From Oceanibium sediminis (GTDB taxonomy: Bacteria; Pseudomonadota; Alphaproteobacteria; Rhodobacterales; Rhodobacteraceae), in the NCBI RefSeq assembly GCF_003265325.1, contig NZ_QGNX01000001.1, positions 1 to 64,000 of the forward strand: a DNA stretch of 64,000 nt. Reading direction: 5' to 3'. Below the pieces are notes generated by a model. The model was not told the DNA's origin, did no database searches, and saw only the letters and a program-made list of their open reading frames with translations. A program made the translations under genes and the position numbers. This document shows, in pieces, positions 39,735 to 49,838 of the stretch; within the stretch, counting starts at the first letter, position 1, and every line of letters begins with the position of its first letter.

Positions 39735-40364
39735 TCAGCCGAGTTTCGCGCGCACCAGCGCGCGCGCCTTGTCGACGGCGTCGTCTATCGACATCTCCGT
39801 CGTGTCCAGAAGCACCGCGTCCTCCGCCTGGCTGAGCGGCGCGTCCTGCCGCCCGGCATCGCGCGCATCGCGGATTCTGAGGTCGTTCAGAACGGCATCG
39901 AGCCGCGTTTCCGGGCGGCTGTGCAACAATTCCTCGTAGCGGCGCCGGGCGCGCACCTCTTCGGAGGCGGTGACGAACAGCTTCACCTCCGCCTCGGGGC
40001 AGATCACGGTGCCGATGTCGCGCCCGTCCAGCACTGCACCGCCGGGCCGCCGGGCGAACCGGCGCTGAAAATCCAGCAGAGCCGCGCGCACCGCGGACAG
40101 GGCCGCGACACGCGACGCCGCGCGCGAGGCGACGGCGGTGCGCAGATCGTCGCGCTTCAGGTCCTCTTCCGTCAGCCGGGTCGCGATCATCTCGGCCGAG
40201 ACCGGGTCGATGACGCCGCGTGCGCGGTTCATCGTCAGCACGCCGACCGCGCGATACAGCAATCCGGTGTCCAGATGCGCGAAGCCGAACTCGGCCGCCA
40301 GCGCGCGCCCGATCGTTCCCTTGCCCGCCGCTGCCGGACCATCGATCGCAACTGTGAATGTCAT
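39735..40364 (-). CDS. cmk: Cytidylate kinase
   Basis: 209 residues. P-loop [61 protein letters not shown] with the nucleotide-binding aspartates; and a LID with ARRRYEEL. It phosphorylates CMP and dCMP. ATG 40364 is followed by the usual [10 protein letters not shown]. The promoter region is shared with the divergent chemoreceptor gene. Confidence 0.96.
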   Translation of the reverse strand: MTFTVAIDGPAAAGKGTIGRALAAEFGFAHLDTGLLYRAVGVLTMNRARGVIDPVSAEMIATRLTEEDLKRDDLRTAVASRAASRVAALSAVRAALLDFQRRFARRPGGAVLDGRDIGTVICPEAEVKLFVTASEEVRARRRYEELLHSRPETRLDAVLNDLRIRDARDAGRQDAPLSQAEDAVLLDTTEMSIDDAVDKARALVRAKLG

Positions 40365-40432
40365 CTACAACCCCCGGTGGTTCCGCCCCGCCCCGTTTAG
40401 CCCCGTTCCGGGGCGGCAGACAAGGCGCAGCG

Positions 40433-40447
40433 GTAAGACTCGCTTAA
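40433..40447. promoter_or_regulatory. CtrA-like site before the chemoreceptor gene
   Basis: GTAA-GACTCGC-TTAA matches TTAA-N7-TTAA at 7 of 8 positions, about 75 bases before the chemoreceptor ATG. Chemotaxis and motility genes are known CtrA targets in Rhodobacterales, which makes this site more credible than an isolated match. Confidence 0.35.
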
Positions 40448-40520
40448 ACCCGCGACGCTATGTCAGGCGCCATACGGTATTCCGCTCACGCGGGAACTGG
40501 CTGTCAGAAAGGACTCCGTC

Positions 40521-43214
40521 ATGCGCGTTCTGCCCCGCTCTCTCAAGCACCGGGTCACGGTACTCTTCGTCATGCTCTGCGCCGCGACCGCGTTGCTGGT
40601 CTCGGCCGTCGGCATGATCGGCGCCTATGTCGGAACCGAACGCAACACCGGACAAAGACTGACCTTCGAGGGACGCGCCTTCGCCGACAGCATCGCCCGG
40701 CTGGAGGAGGAGATGCGCACCGACCTCGGATACCTCGTCCAGCAGGTACGGCGCGAAGAGCTGATCTCAGGCCTGTCCTACGCCCTGATGCGTGAGCGGA
40801 ACGCCGGCGGCACCCCGGTCCGGGACAGTTTCATCACCAACAATCCCAATCCGGCGGACCAGCGCGACCTGCTCGACAACCCCGAGGGCGGCAGTGACTA
40901 CGCGCGGCGTCACGGCGTGTTCCACCCCGGTTTCCGCACCCTGCGCAACGGTCGGGGCTACGGCGATATCTACCTGATCGATGCCAAGGGCACAGTGGTC
41001 TACTCCGTCGCCAAGGCCGATGATTTCGCCACCAACCTGTTATCCGGCCCCTACAGCGACAGCGGCCTGGCGCGGGCCTTCGCCAAGGCGCTCGACGCGG
41101 GGCCAGATGTGCCGGTTGCGGTCGATTTTGCCCCCCACGCCGCGGCGGACGGGCTGGCGAAGGGCTATACCGCCAGCAGTTTCGAGGTTTCGCACCCGCT
41201 CACCGGCGATACCCAACTCGGCGGCGTCGTGGTGCTGGAAATTCCCGCCGACCAGCTGACATCGGGCAAGCCGGGCGCGAACTACGTGCTGAACAGCGCC
41301 AACACGCTGCTCTCCGATTTCTCGGCCACCAGCGAGGTCGAAACATTCTCGACCACGCTGCCGCTTGATTCGCTGGCGGTGGCGCATGATCCGGACGCGA
41401 TCGCGGACCGTGCCGGCCTGTCCGGGGATCGTGTGCTGCTGAAAGCCATGCCCGTCGATTTTCTCGGCCTGCGATGGATTGCGGTCAGCGAAATCCCCTA
41501 CGCCGATGCTTTCGGCTTCCTGCACTCCATCCTGGTCCAGATCGCGCTGGCCACGCTGGTCATCCTCGCCGTGGTTGCTCTGATCGCGGTGGGGATCGTC
41601 GGGTCGGTGACGCGTCCGGTCCTGTCGCTTGGCAGCCGCCTCGACAGCCTGGCGGAAGGGGATATCGAATCGGACATTCCCTACCTCGAGCGGGGGGACG
41701 AACTCGGGGTCATGGCGAGATCTGTCACCGCCTTGCGCGATGCCGCGGGCGCAGCGCAGCGCCTGGAAGCCCAGGCGGCGGCGGAACGCCAGCAGGCGGA
41801 CACTGCGCGCCAGGCGATGATGGTAGAGCTGAACAGCAGCTTCGGCCGACTTGCCAGCGCCGCGGCGTCCGGCGACTTCTCGGTCCGTATCGACACCGCT
41901 TTCGACGACCCGACGCTCGCGGGCATGTCACGGGATCTCAACGCCCTGATGGAAAACACCGGGGCCGCCTTCTCCGATATCGAACATGTCCTCGCGGCCA
42001 TCGCCGGGGGCGATCTGACCGAAACCATGGACGGGGAGCGCAGCGGCGCCATCGCCCGGTTGCAGGACGGCGTCAATGTCACCATCGACACGCTGCGAAG
42101 CGTGATCGGCCAGGTGCGCACCGCCCTCGGGCAGCTGAACCAGACCGCCGCGGAAATGGCCGAAGGCTCCCACGCGCTGGCCGATCGGACCGAGGGCCAG
42201 GCCGCATCGCTCGAGGAAACCTCCGCCACGATGGAGGAAATGTCGGCGAACGTGAAAGCCAATGCCGGCAACGCTACAGAGGCTTCCGACCTTGCAGAAA
42301 AGGCGCGCGGCCGGGCCGAGGAAGGCCAATCCGTCGTCGCCGGGGCCGTGGCGGCCATGGAAACCATCTCGCAAGGGTCGCAGCAGATTGCCGAGACCAT
42401 CGCCGTGATCGACACCATCGCGTCCCAGACCAACCTGCTCGCGCTGAACGCGGCCGTCGAAGCCGCTCGCGCGGGCGAGGCCGGGCGCGGATTCTCCGTC
42501 GTTGCGGAGGAGGTGCGCGAACTCGCCCGCAAGACATCCGAAGCCGCGAAGGATATCTCGGCCATCGTGGAGAAAAGCGCCATCCAGGTGAAATCCGGGG
42601 TGCAGGAAGTGAACCGGGCGGGCGAAGTGCTGAATGACATCGCCGGGTCCATCTCCGCCGCGAGCGAAACCATGTCCGAGATCACCCGCGCCAGCCGTGA
42701 GCAGGCCAGCGGCATCGCCGACATCTCGGCGGCGGTGGCACATATGGACACGGTAACGCAGGAAAACGTGTCCCTCGCCGATCGCAGCCGGGACAACGCG
42801 CAGGCAGTGATGTCGCACACGAAGACATTGGAGCAGACGATCAGCCGGTTCCGGCTTGGCGGCGCGCAACAATCCGTCATCGCCCCGCCCACGGCGAAAC
42901 CTGCCGCATCCGCTACCCCGGGCGCAGATATCCGCGCCTATTCCGAGGAAGCGCGCGAACCGGCGACGGAAAAGCCAGCGCCAAAGGGTGCAGATCCGGC
43001 CCGCGAGAGCCCGAAGGCCCCGGCCAAACCGGCGGAAAACGCCCCGGTCAAGGCGGTAAGGCCAGAGCCGAAACCAGCCCCCGCGCCCCCGCCGCGGCCG
43101 ACGGAAACAGCCTCAGCCACGGTCAAAGCCCCACCTAAAGCCGTTGTGAAAGCCCCGGTGGCGCGTGAACCGAACCAGGCCGTGGCCGAGGAAGAAGACT
43201 GGTCCAGCTTCTGA
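40521..43214 (+). CDS. Methyl-accepting chemotaxis protein with C-terminal docking pentapeptide
   Basis: 897 residues. Two membrane helices (about 12-36 and 340-362) enclose a large periplasmic sensor of about 300 residues, probably Cache-like ([43 protein letters not shown]). HAMP domains follow (about 362-415 and a second near 460-515). The signalling hairpin has [50 protein letters not shown]. After about residue 780 comes a 100-residue Ala/Pro/Lys-rich linker and then EEDWSSF. The end DWSSF resembles the xWxxF tether on which CheR and CheB dock. No che genes are nearby. The ATG has a GAAAGGACTCC ribosome binding site. Confidence 0.92.
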   Translation: MRVLPRSLKHRVTVLFVMLCAATALLVSAVGMIGAYVGTERNTGQRLTFEGRAFADSIARLEEEMRTDLGYLVQQVRREELISGLSYALMRERNAGGTPVRDSFITNNPNPADQRDLLDNPEGGSDYARRHGVFHPGFRTLRNGRGYGDIYLIDAKGTVVYSVAKADDFATNLLSGPYSDSGLARAFAKALDAGPDVPVAVDFAPHAAADGLAKGYTASSFEVSHPLTGDTQLGGVVVLEIPADQLTSGKPGANYVLNSANTLLSDFSATSEVETFSTTLPLDSLAVAHDPDAIADRAGLSGDRVLLKAMPVDFLGLRWIAVSEIPYADAFGFLHSILVQIALATLVILAVVALIAVGIVGSVTRPVLSLGSRLDSLAEGDIESDIPYLERGDELGVMARSVTALRDAAGAAQRLEAQAAAERQQADTARQAMMVELNSSFGRLASAAASGDFSVRIDTAFDDPTLAGMSRDLNALMENTGAAFSDIEHVLAAIAGGDLTETMDGERSGAIARLQDGVNVTIDTLRSVIGQVRTALGQLNQTAAEMAEGSHALADRTEGQAASLEETSATMEEMSANVKANAGNATEASDLAEKARGRAEEGQSVVAGAVAAMETISQGSQQIAETIAVIDTIASQTNLLALNAAVEAARAGEAGRGFSVVAEEVRELARKTSEAAKDISAIVEKSAIQVKSGVQEVNRAGEVLNDIAGSISAASETMSEITRASREQASGIADISAAVAHMDTVTQENVSLADRSRDNAQAVMSHTKTLEQTISRFRLGGAQQSVIAPPTAKPAASATPGADIRAYSEEAREPATEKPAPKGADPARESPKAPAKPAENAPVKAVRPEPKPAPAPPPRPTETASATVKAPPKAVVKAPVAREPNQAVAEEEDWSSF

Positions 43215-43315
43215 CGGTTCGCGGCGATACGGAACTCACCGAAGTGCGAGTCCTCAGGTGTGGCCCCCGCTTGGCGTGCCAAGGGCAAAAGGCCGGAGCG
43301 GAGGCGCCTGGTCGG

Positions 43316-44086
43316 TCAGACCGGTGTCGCGGTGCGACGGAAACGCAGGTAATGGGGCACCCGCCCCTCGCGCAGCGCCTTTGCCTCGTAACGGGTGGAC
43401 TGCCAGTGCGGCCAGGGCGCGCGCCAGTCCTGGGGGCCCTCCGCCAGCCACTCGAACAGCGGCGACACGCGGGCGATCGCGTCAAGCGTGTGACGCACGT
43501 AGTCCGGAATATCCGTTGCCACCCTGAATTCGGCCCCCGGCTTCAGCACCCGCGCGAACTCGGCCAGCGTGTCCGGCTGGACAAACCGGCGGCGGTGGTG
43601 CCGCTTCTTCGGCCAGGGGTCTGGGTACAACAGGTAGATCCGCGACAGGCAGTCGGGCTCCAGCACGTCCAGCAGATCCCGGGCATCCCCGGCGTGCAGA
43701 CGCACGTTCCGCGCGCCATCCTCCGCAATACGGGGCAGGAGCATCGCCACGCCGTTCACGAAAGGCTCGCACCCGATCAGGTCCACCTCCGGCCTGCGGG
43801 CGGACAGGGCGCGCAGATGCTCCCCGCCGCCGAAGCCGATTTCGAGCATCCTCGGCGCTTCCCGCCCAAAGGCCGCCGTCAGGTCGATGGGCCTGCGCTC
43901 GGGATTCTCGTCCCAACCGACGCCACTGAGCTGCAACTCGGGAAGCGTCTCGTTGAGATGCGCAACCTGCCCCTTGCGCAGCGTCTTGCCGTGCCGCCGC
44001 CCGTAGAAATTGCGCCACGGCGCGCCGTCCGCGCGCGCCGGAACGCCGGCGCCGGGTGTGGATGTCTTTGAAGGATGTTTGCCCAT
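43316..44086 (-). CDS. trmB: tRNA (guanine-N7-)-methyltransferase
   Basis: 256 residues from ATG 44086. SAM-binding motif MLEIGFGGGEHLRAL, then RIYLLYPDPWPKKRHHRRRFVQPDTLAEFARVLKPG, diagnostic of TrmB, which makes m7G46 in tRNA. A basic N-terminal part (GRRHGKTLRKGQ) is family-typical. A frame extension to 44407 overlaps lnt and is rejected. It is transcribed directly after lnt. Confidence 0.94.
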   Translation of the reverse strand: MGKHPSKTSTPGAGVPARADGAPWRNFYGRRHGKTLRKGQVAHLNETLPELQLSGVGWDENPERRPIDLTAAFGREAPRMLEIGFGGGEHLRALSARRPEVDLIGCEPFVNGVAMLLPRIAEDGARNVRLHAGDARDLLDVLEPDCLSRIYLLYPDPWPKKRHHRRRFVQPDTLAEFARVLKPGAEFRVATDIPDYVRHTLDAIARVSPLFEWLAEGPQDWRAPWPHWQSTRYEAKALREGRVPHYLRFRRTATPV

Positions 44087-44100
44087 GGCGGCGCGCTTTA

Positions 44101-45639
44101 TCAGGCGCGGCGACCGGGCGCAACGCGCCTGCTTGCAAGCCAGCATCCACCGAGCAACGCCATGAGCACCGCGAAGACCGGCAGGTCGCCGCCCCGCGCA
44201 TAGGGCGTCGGGGGCAAGGGCGCCGACACGCGCGCGTCGAGGTGCCCTTCCTCGCCAAGCGGGATGCTGGCGGCGACGCGCCCGCGCGCATCGATGACCG
44301 CCGAAACCCCGGTATTGGCCGCGCGCACCAGCGGCAGCCCCTGTTCGATCGCCCGCATCCGCGCCTGGGAAAGGTGCTGATACGGACCGCTCCAGGTGCC
44401 GAACCATGCGTCGTTGGTGATCTGGACAAGCCAGTCCGGGCGGTTCGCGCCGCGCAGGATCTCATGCGGGAAAACGGCCTCGTAGCAGATCAGCGCCTGG
44501 AACCCCGGCAGCCCGGGCACGGAGATCAGCCGCGGCCCCGGCCCCGGCGTGAAGCCACCGACCAGCCCGTCCGCCAATTCCCCGAGGCCGATTCGGTCCA
44601 ACATCCCCGACAGGGGCATGTACTCCCCGAAGGGCACCAGGTGATGCTTGTCATAATGTGCCTGAACCGCGCCCCCCGGTCCGATGACCGCCAACGCGTT
44701 GAACCAGCCCTGATCCGGGTCGAACCGCCGGATCCCGAGCACCACGGGCACCGCGCCCCCCGCGGCGGTGCTGATACGCTCCATCAGGCCGGGGCGTTCG
44801 CCGAGCAGGAACGGCACCGCGGTTTCGGGCCAGATCACGACATCGGGGGCTTCGCCGGCTGCGGGGGCCGCGGTCGAATCCATGAGGCGCGCGAAGAACA
44901 CGGGCACCATCTCGGGCGCCCATTTCAGGTGCTGTGCTGCATTCGGTTGGACCAGCCGCACGACCGGCCCGGCCACCGTCTCAGTCGGCGTGGCAAGCCG
45001 CATCGTTCCGCCCACCCAAAGCGCGGCGACTCCGAGCGCGGCCAGCACCACGGGCACCGGGCGCAGCAGGCCCGGCAGCGCCATCAGCGCCAGCATCACC
45101 GCGCCAAGCCCATGCGGCCCGACAAGGGAAGCGGCTTGCACGACCGGCGTTTCGACCCATGCATAGGCGGGCAAGGCCCAGGGAAACCCGGTGAACACGT
45201 AGCTGCGCGCCCCTTCGGCCAGCGTCAGTGCCGCGGCCATAACCAGCGGGTCCCACCAGCCGCGCCCCGACGCTAGGCGACGCGCGAGGAAGAACCCCAG
45301 CGCCCAGAACAGGGCCAGCCCTCCCGCCATTCCCAGAAGCGCGAAGGGCGCCATCCAGCCGTGGCGGGCGACATCCACGAAGAACGGCTCCACGATCCAG
45401 GTCAGGCTCAGCCCGAAGTAACCGGCCCCCGCCAGCCAGCCGAGCGCCGCCGCGCTGCGCGCGGACGGCGCGCTGCGCCAGAGCCACAGCAAAAGCGGCA
45501 CCGCCAGGACCCAGAGGTAGGGAAAGTCGATAGGCGCCTGGCCCAGCGCCATCGCCAGGCCGGTCAGCACCGCAAGAAATGCCCGTGCGCGGCGTGAGCG
45601 TGCGGCGCACCAGCTTTCGGCGCGCTGAACCAGGGTCAT
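44101..45639 (-). CDS. lnt: Apolipoprotein N-acyltransferase
   Basis: 512 residues. Several N-terminal membrane helices (about 18-210), then a nitrilase-like periplasmic domain and one C-terminal helix. Catalytic triad: glutamate in VIWPETAVPFLL, lysine in YDKHHLVPFGEYMP, cysteine in ALICYEAVFP. It adds the third acyl chain to lipoproteins. It follows the CorC-like gene, an arrangement (ybeY, corC, lnt) widely conserved. Confidence 0.95.
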   Translation of the reverse strand: MTLVQRAESWCAARSRRARAFLAVLTGLAMALGQAPIDFPYLWVLAVPLLLWLWRSAPSARSAAALGWLAGAGYFGLSLTWIVEPFFVDVARHGWMAPFALLGMAGGLALFWALGFFLARRLASGRGWWDPLVMAAALTLAEGARSYVFTGFPWALPAYAWVETPVVQAASLVGPHGLGAVMLALMALPGLLRPVPVVLAALGVAALWVGGTMRLATPTETVAGPVVRLVQPNAAQHLKWAPEMVPVFFARLMDSTAAPAAGEAPDVVIWPETAVPFLLGERPGLMERISTAAGGAVPVVLGIRRFDPDQGWFNALAVIGPGGAVQAHYDKHHLVPFGEYMPLSGMLDRIGLGELADGLVGGFTPGPGPRLISVPGLPGFQALICYEAVFPHEILRGANRPDWLVQITNDAWFGTWSGPYQHLSQARMRAIEQGLPLVRAANTGVSAVIDARGRVAASIPLGEEGHLDARVSAPLPPTPYARGGDLPVFAVLMALLGGCWLASRRVAPGRRA

Positions 45640-45651
45640 CGAGTCATGGGG

Positions 45652-46608
45652 TCACTCTGCCGCCCGGTCCAGACTGACACCGTCACGCAAGCGGATGCGC
45701 ACACGTTTGACCATGCGCGGGTCGGCGTCCACCACCTCGAATTCGTGGCCTTGGGGATGGGGTATGACCTCCCCCCGCAACGGCACGCGACCGGCGAGCA
45801 TGAAGACCAGCCCGCCAAGGGTTTCAACATCCTCGTCCAGCTCGTCCGCCAGAAGATCGACGCCGGCAACCTCCTCGAAATCCTCCAGGGGGGCGCGGGC
45901 GGAACACAGGTAGACGCCCGGCGCCTCTTCCTTCCAGGGCACGGCTTCCTTGGTGTCATGCTCGTCCGCGATATCGCCGACGATCTGCTCGACCAAGTCC
46001 TCTATCGTCACCAGGCCGTCGACACCGCCGTACTCATCGATCACCAACGCCATGTGGATCCGTTCTGTCTGCATCTTCTGCAACAGCACCCCGATCGGCA
46101 TGGAGGGCGGCACATAAAGCAGCGGCCGCAACATGACAGACAGGTCGAAATCCTTCGACCGGCCGTTGAAGCCGTACCGGAGCGCGAAATCCTTCAAGTG
46201 CAGGAAGCCGACCGGCGAATCCAGCGTATCGGTATAGACCGGCAGGCGGGTGTAGGTGCTCTCGCGGAAGACCGCGACCAACTCGTCCATGCTGGACGTA
46301 TCGGGGACCGAGACGACATCGGCGCGCGGCACCGCGACGTCCTCCACCCTGACATCGCGCATGTTGCGCAGGTTGATGAGCATTGCCTGATGGCCAGCCT
46401 GTTCCGCGCGAATGTCGTCACGCTTCTTGCGTTCCTGCGCCGTTTCCGGCTCGGCAGGTCCGTCTTCCGTGTCCAGGCCGAGGATGCGGTTGAAGAAGCC
46501 CATCGCCCCCGTTGCCGGTTCGCGTGTCTGTTCTTCGCTGTTTGTATCGTCCTCAAAAGACTGCGCGCCCCGCGCCGCCGTAGAGGATCCGTCGTTTGTG
46601 TCGCCCAT
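45652..46608 (-). CDS. CorC/HlyC-type CBS-domain protein
   Basis: 318 residues. No membrane helices. Two CBS motifs (VEDVAVPRADVVSVPDTSSMDELVAVFRESTYTRLPVY; MPIGVLLQKMQTERIHMALVIDEYGGVDGLVTIEDLVEQIVG) are followed by a transporter-associated CorC_HlyC domain (about 235-310). E. coli CorC is linked to magnesium and cobalt efflux; the domain set is shared by hemolysin-like proteins. Position between ybeY and lnt identifies it as the YbeX/CorC ortholog. Confidence 0.9.
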   Translation of the reverse strand: MGDTNDGSSTAARGAQSFEDDTNSEEQTREPATGAMGFFNRILGLDTEDGPAEPETAQERKKRDDIRAEQAGHQAMLINLRNMRDVRVEDVAVPRADVVSVPDTSSMDELVAVFRESTYTRLPVYTDTLDSPVGFLHLKDFALRYGFNGRSKDFDLSVMLRPLLYVPPSMPIGVLLQKMQTERIHMALVIDEYGGVDGLVTIEDLVEQIVGDIADEHDTKEAVPWKEEAPGVYLCSARAPLEDFEEVAGVDLLADELDEDVETLGGLVFMLAGRVPLRGEVIPHPQGHEFEVVDADPRMVKRVRIRLRDGVSLDRAAE

Positions 46609-46655
46609 GGCTCCAATATCTGCAGGGGGCTTTTGGCCGCCTTGCCTAACCTAAC

Positions 46656-47180
46656 TCAATCGTTGTCTTCGCTTTCGGCATATGGGGATGCCACCCCTAC
46701 CGAAGCAAGAGCCCGAATTTCGATACCTTCCATAAGGGCGGCATCGGACTCCGTCTCATGATCATATCCCAGAAGATGTAAACAGCCATGTAAAATCAGA
46801 TGAAGACTGTGCAAATCGACAGGAATACCCCTTTCGCGTGCTTCCTTCGTCACGGTTTCATAGGCAATTGCCACGTCGCCAAGACTTGTCGCGCCGAACG
46901 GACTGGCGGGAATCAGCCGATCCGGCGCCGCGCCGGGGTGCTGCGGAAACAGGTCGAGCGCGGGCCAGGACAGCACATTTGTCGCACTGGACTTGCCGCG
47001 GAATCGGCTGTTGAGCGTCGCGATGGTGGCGTCGTCACAGGCCAGCAGGCCGATTTCCACGGCGCGCGTTTCGATGCCCGCCGCCTCCAGCGCCAGTTCG
47101 GCGGCCTGTTCGGCAATCTTTTGAAGGCCGGTTTCATCCCAGCGCGGGTCTTCGACCACCAGGTCTATGATCTCAGTCAT
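46656..47180 (-). CDS. ybeY: Endoribonuclease YbeY
   Basis: 174 residues. The zinc-binding HGCLHLLGYDH pattern (H-x3-H-x5-H) is present in LHLILHGCLHLLGYDHE, and the upstream FRGKSSATNVLSWP is typical. YbeY takes part in 16S rRNA maturation and 70S quality control. Its start overlaps the phoH stop by 8 bases. Length is normal. Confidence 0.94.
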   Translation of the reverse strand: MTEIIDLVVEDPRWDETGLQKIAEQAAELALEAAGIETRAVEIGLLACDDATIATLNSRFRGKSSATNVLSWPALDLFPQHPGAAPDRLIPASPFGATSLGDVAIAYETVTKEARERGIPVDLHSLHLILHGCLHLLGYDHETESDAALMEGIEIRALASVGVASPYAESEDND

Positions 47181-48258
47181 CCGAGGGGGTCACCGCCTCG
47201 TAAGCCTCGATGATGCGCGCGACCAGCGGGTGGCGCACCACGTCCACCGCCTTGAACCGCGAGAACGCGATTCCCTTGACCCCTTGCAGGATCCGCTCCG
47301 CCTCCAGCAGGCCCGAGGCGGTGCCCCGGGGCAGGTCGATCTGCGTGCGATCCCCGGTGATGGCCATGCGCGACCCTTCGCCCAGGCGGGTGAGGAACAT
47401 CTTCATCTGCATCGTCGTGGCGTTCTGCGCCTCGTCCAGCACGACAAAGGCGTTGGACAGCGTGCGCCCGCGCATGAAGGCGAGGGGCGCGATCTCGATC
47501 TGCTTTTCCTCGATCAGCTTGGCCACCTGCTTTCCGGGCAGGAAGTCATTCAGCGCGTCATAAAGCGGCTGCATGTAGGGATCGACCTTTTCCTTCATGT
47601 CGCCGGGCAGGAAGCCGAGCCGCTCGCCCGCTTCGACGGCGGGGCGGGACAGGACGATCTTGTCCACATGCCCGTCAAGGAACATCGACACCGCCGCCGC
47701 GACGGCGAGGTAGGTCTTGCCGGTCCCCGCCGGGCCGATGCCGAAGACCAGTTCATTCGTGAACAGGTTGCGCACGTAGGCCTTTTGCGCGGGTGTGCGC
47801 GGCTCGACGATCTTCTTGCGGGTGCGGATTTCGACGTGGTCGCCGCTGAACATCTCCAGCTGGTCCGTCGGGCCGGCGGGGTCCGCCTCGGGGGTGGAGC
47901 CCATGCGGATCGCGCCGGTCACGTCGCCCGGCTCGACCGTGCGGCCCTGTTCCAGCCGCTGGTAGAGCGCGTGCAGCACGTCGCTGGCGCGCTGGACCGA
48001 CACCTCGGGCCCGTGCAGGACCAGCTCGTTGCCGCGCCGGGTGATCAGGATGCCAAGAGTCTGTTCGATCTGCGCGAGGTAGCGGTCATGCTCCCCGCAG
48101 AGGTCGATCAGCAAGCGATTGTCGGGAAAGCTCACGGGGCGTTCGGTGAGCGTGTCAGAGGCGGGTGTGTCCTGCAGGGCCTGGGTCGCCAAGGTATCTC
48201 CGAAAGATGCGGGTGCCTGTATGGCAGGTATGGTGACGCCTGCGCGGTGGAGTGGCAA
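47173..48258 (-). CDS. ybeZ: PhoH-like ATPase (YbeZ)
   Basis: 361 residues. An N-terminal nucleic-acid-binding-like part (about 40-120) is followed by a P-loop ATPase: GIGPAGTGKTYLAVAAAVSMFLDGHVDKIVLSRPAVEAGERLGFLPGDMKEKVDPYM and FVVLDEAQNATTMQMKMFLTRLGEGSRMAITGD. YbeZ partners YbeY and has roles in rRNA processing. The true start could lie further in (the first 35 residues are variable), but no other ATG fits. Upstream is the intergenic repeat. Confidence 0.93.
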   Translation of the reverse strand: MPLHRAGVTIPAIQAPASFGDTLATQALQDTPASDTLTERPVSFPDNRLLIDLCGEHDRYLAQIEQTLGILITRRGNELVLHGPEVSVQRASDVLHALYQRLEQGRTVEPGDVTGAIRMGSTPEADPAGPTDQLEMFSGDHVEIRTRKKIVEPRTPAQKAYVRNLFTNELVFGIGPAGTGKTYLAVAAAVSMFLDGHVDKIVLSRPAVEAGERLGFLPGDMKEKVDPYMQPLYDALNDFLPGKQVAKLIEEKQIEIAPLAFMRGRTLSNAFVVLDEAQNATTMQMKMFLTRLGEGSRMAITGDRTQIDLPRGTASGLLEAERILQGVKGIAFSRFKAVDVVRHPLVARIIEAYEAVTPSDD

Positions 48259-48330
48259 GGGAAAACCGGGAGGGCGACCACGACGATTTCGCGACAGGAC
48301 GCCCGGCCGGGCGCGCCGGGGCGGCGCAGT

Positions 48331-48368
48331 TGCCTCCGGCGGGGATACTTGGGGACTTTGGAAGGGGG
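48331..48368 (+). repeat. Intergenic GCCTCCGGCGGG repeat, copy 3
   Basis: GCCTCCGGCGGGGATACTTG followed by GGGACTTTGGAAGGGG, between miaB and ybeZ. It combines the head seen at 28291-28330 and the tail seen at 35344-35400, showing the three copies are one family. Confidence 0.6.
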
Positions 48369-48396
48369 GCGCGGTGCGGGGTGTGCTGCGCCAGGC

Positions 48397-49725
48397 TCAG
48401 TCGACGCGCTCGCCCGACAGGGAGTTGGTTTCGCTGGCGGTGATCCGCACCGGGACGATCTGCCCGGCGGCGGCTTCGTCCGCCACCAGGTGCACCGCTT
48501 GCAGGTAGGGCGAGCGGCCGACCATCTGGCCGGGCAGCCGGCCGGGCTTTTCCAGCAAGACCGGCAGGATGCGCCCGATCATCGACTCCTGGAAGTCCGC
48601 CTGGTGGCGCGACAGTAGCGCCTGGAGTCGGTGCAGGCGTTCGGATTTCACATCCTCGGGCACTTCGGTTCGGCCCGCGGCGGGGGTGCCAGGGCGCGCG
48701 GAATACTTGAAGGAATAGGCCTGCGCGTAACGCACCTGTTCGCACAGGGCGAGGGTTGCCTCGAAATCCTCGTCGGTTTCGCCGGGGAAGCCGACGATGA
48801 AATCCCCCGAGAGCGCGATGTCCGGGCGCGCGGCGCGCACCTTCGCGATGACGTCGAGATAGGCGTCGGCGGTATGCTTGCGGTTCATCGCCTTGAGGAT
48901 CCGGTCCGAGCCCGATTGCACCGGCAGGTGCAGGTAGGGCATCAGCTTTTCGACCTCTCCATGGGCGGCGATCAGATCCGCGCTCATGTCATTGGGGTGC
49001 GAGGTCGTGAAACGGATCCGCTGCAAGCCGTCGATGGCGGCAAGCTGGCGGATCAGCGCGGCAAGGGTCACCGGCCCCTCCGGCCCGGCGCCGTGGTAGG
49101 CGTTGACGTTCTGGCCGAGCAGGGTGATTTCAGCCACGCCCCGCTCCACCAGGTCCCGCGCCTCGGCGATGATGCGTTCAGCCGGGCGCGACACTTCCGC
49201 GCCACGGGTATAGGGCACGACGCAGAAGGCGCAAAACTTGTCGCAGCCTTCCTGCACGGTGAGGAAGGCCGTCGGCGCGCGCCGAGCCCGCGGGCCGCGG
49301 GCAGCGGGCAGGTGGTCGAACTTGTCTTCCTCGGGGAAGTCCGTGTCGAGGGCGCGCTGGCCGCTGCGCACGGCCGCCTCCATCTGCGGCAGGCGGTGGT
49401 AGGCTTGCGGGCCGACGACCAGGTCCACGGCAGGCTGACGGCGAAAGATCTCCTCGCCCTCGGCCTGGGCGACGCAGCCGGTGACGCCGATCTTCAGGTC
49501 CGGGTTCCGCGCCTTCAGCGGTTTCAGGCGGCCAAGCTCGGAGTATACTTTCTCCGCCGCCTTTTCGCGGATGTGGCAGGTGTTCAGCAGGATCATGTCC
49601 GCGGTTTCGGGGCTGTCCGTCGCCTCGTACCCGGCGGCTTCCAGGGCGCCAGTCATCCGCTCGCTGTCGTAGACGTTCATCTGACAGCCGTAGGTTTTGA
49701 CGAACAGTTTCTTCGGCGCACTCAT
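48397..49725 (-). CDS. miaB: tRNA-2-methylthio-N6-dimethylallyladenosine synthase
   Basis: 442 residues, radical-SAM methylthiotransferase. N-terminal domain with cluster cysteines in [28 protein letters not shown] and [12 protein letters not shown]; radical SAM site [15 protein letters not shown] (CxxxCxxC); C-terminal TRAM domain from about 375. It modifies A37 of tRNAs reading UNN codons. Placement next to ybeZ-ybeY is widely conserved. Confidence 0.96.
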   Translation of the reverse strand: MSAPKKLFVKTYGCQMNVYDSERMTGALEAAGYEATDSPETADMILLNTCHIREKAAEKVYSELGRLKPLKARNPDLKIGVTGCVAQAEGEEIFRRQPAVDLVVGPQAYHRLPQMEAAVRSGQRALDTDFPEEDKFDHLPAARGPRARRAPTAFLTVQEGCDKFCAFCVVPYTRGAEVSRPAERIIAEARDLVERGVAEITLLGQNVNAYHGAGPEGPVTLAALIRQLAAIDGLQRIRFTTSHPNDMSADLIAAHGEVEKLMPYLHLPVQSGSDRILKAMNRKHTADAYLDVIAKVRAARPDIALSGDFIVGFPGETDEDFEATLALCEQVRYAQAYSFKYSARPGTPAAGRTEVPEDVKSERLHRLQALLSRHQADFQESMIGRILPVLLEKPGRLPGQMVGRSPYLQAVHLVADEAAAGQIVPVRITASETNSLSGERVD

Positions 49726-49799
49726 GGACGGGTCCTTCAGGCGGGCGTTCTGGAAAAAACGGCGCGCAAGGCCCCTGGCCCGCGCGCCGACGTCTTATC

Positions 49800-49822
49800 C
49801 GTTGCAGCCGCCGGCTGCAACG
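49800..49822 (-). terminator. Hairpin downstream of mucR
   Basis: CGTTGCAGCC and GGCTGCAACG form a perfect 10-bp stem with a 3-base loop, about 17 bases past the mucR stop (minus strand). No clear T-run follows; termination activity is plausible but weak. Confidence 0.5.
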
Positions 49823-49838
49823 TCACCATGCTTGCGCA

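Noticed and set aside
37768-39939. Plus-strand frame of 723 codons
   Set aside because: Antisense of rpsA; the repeats in it mirror the S1 domains.
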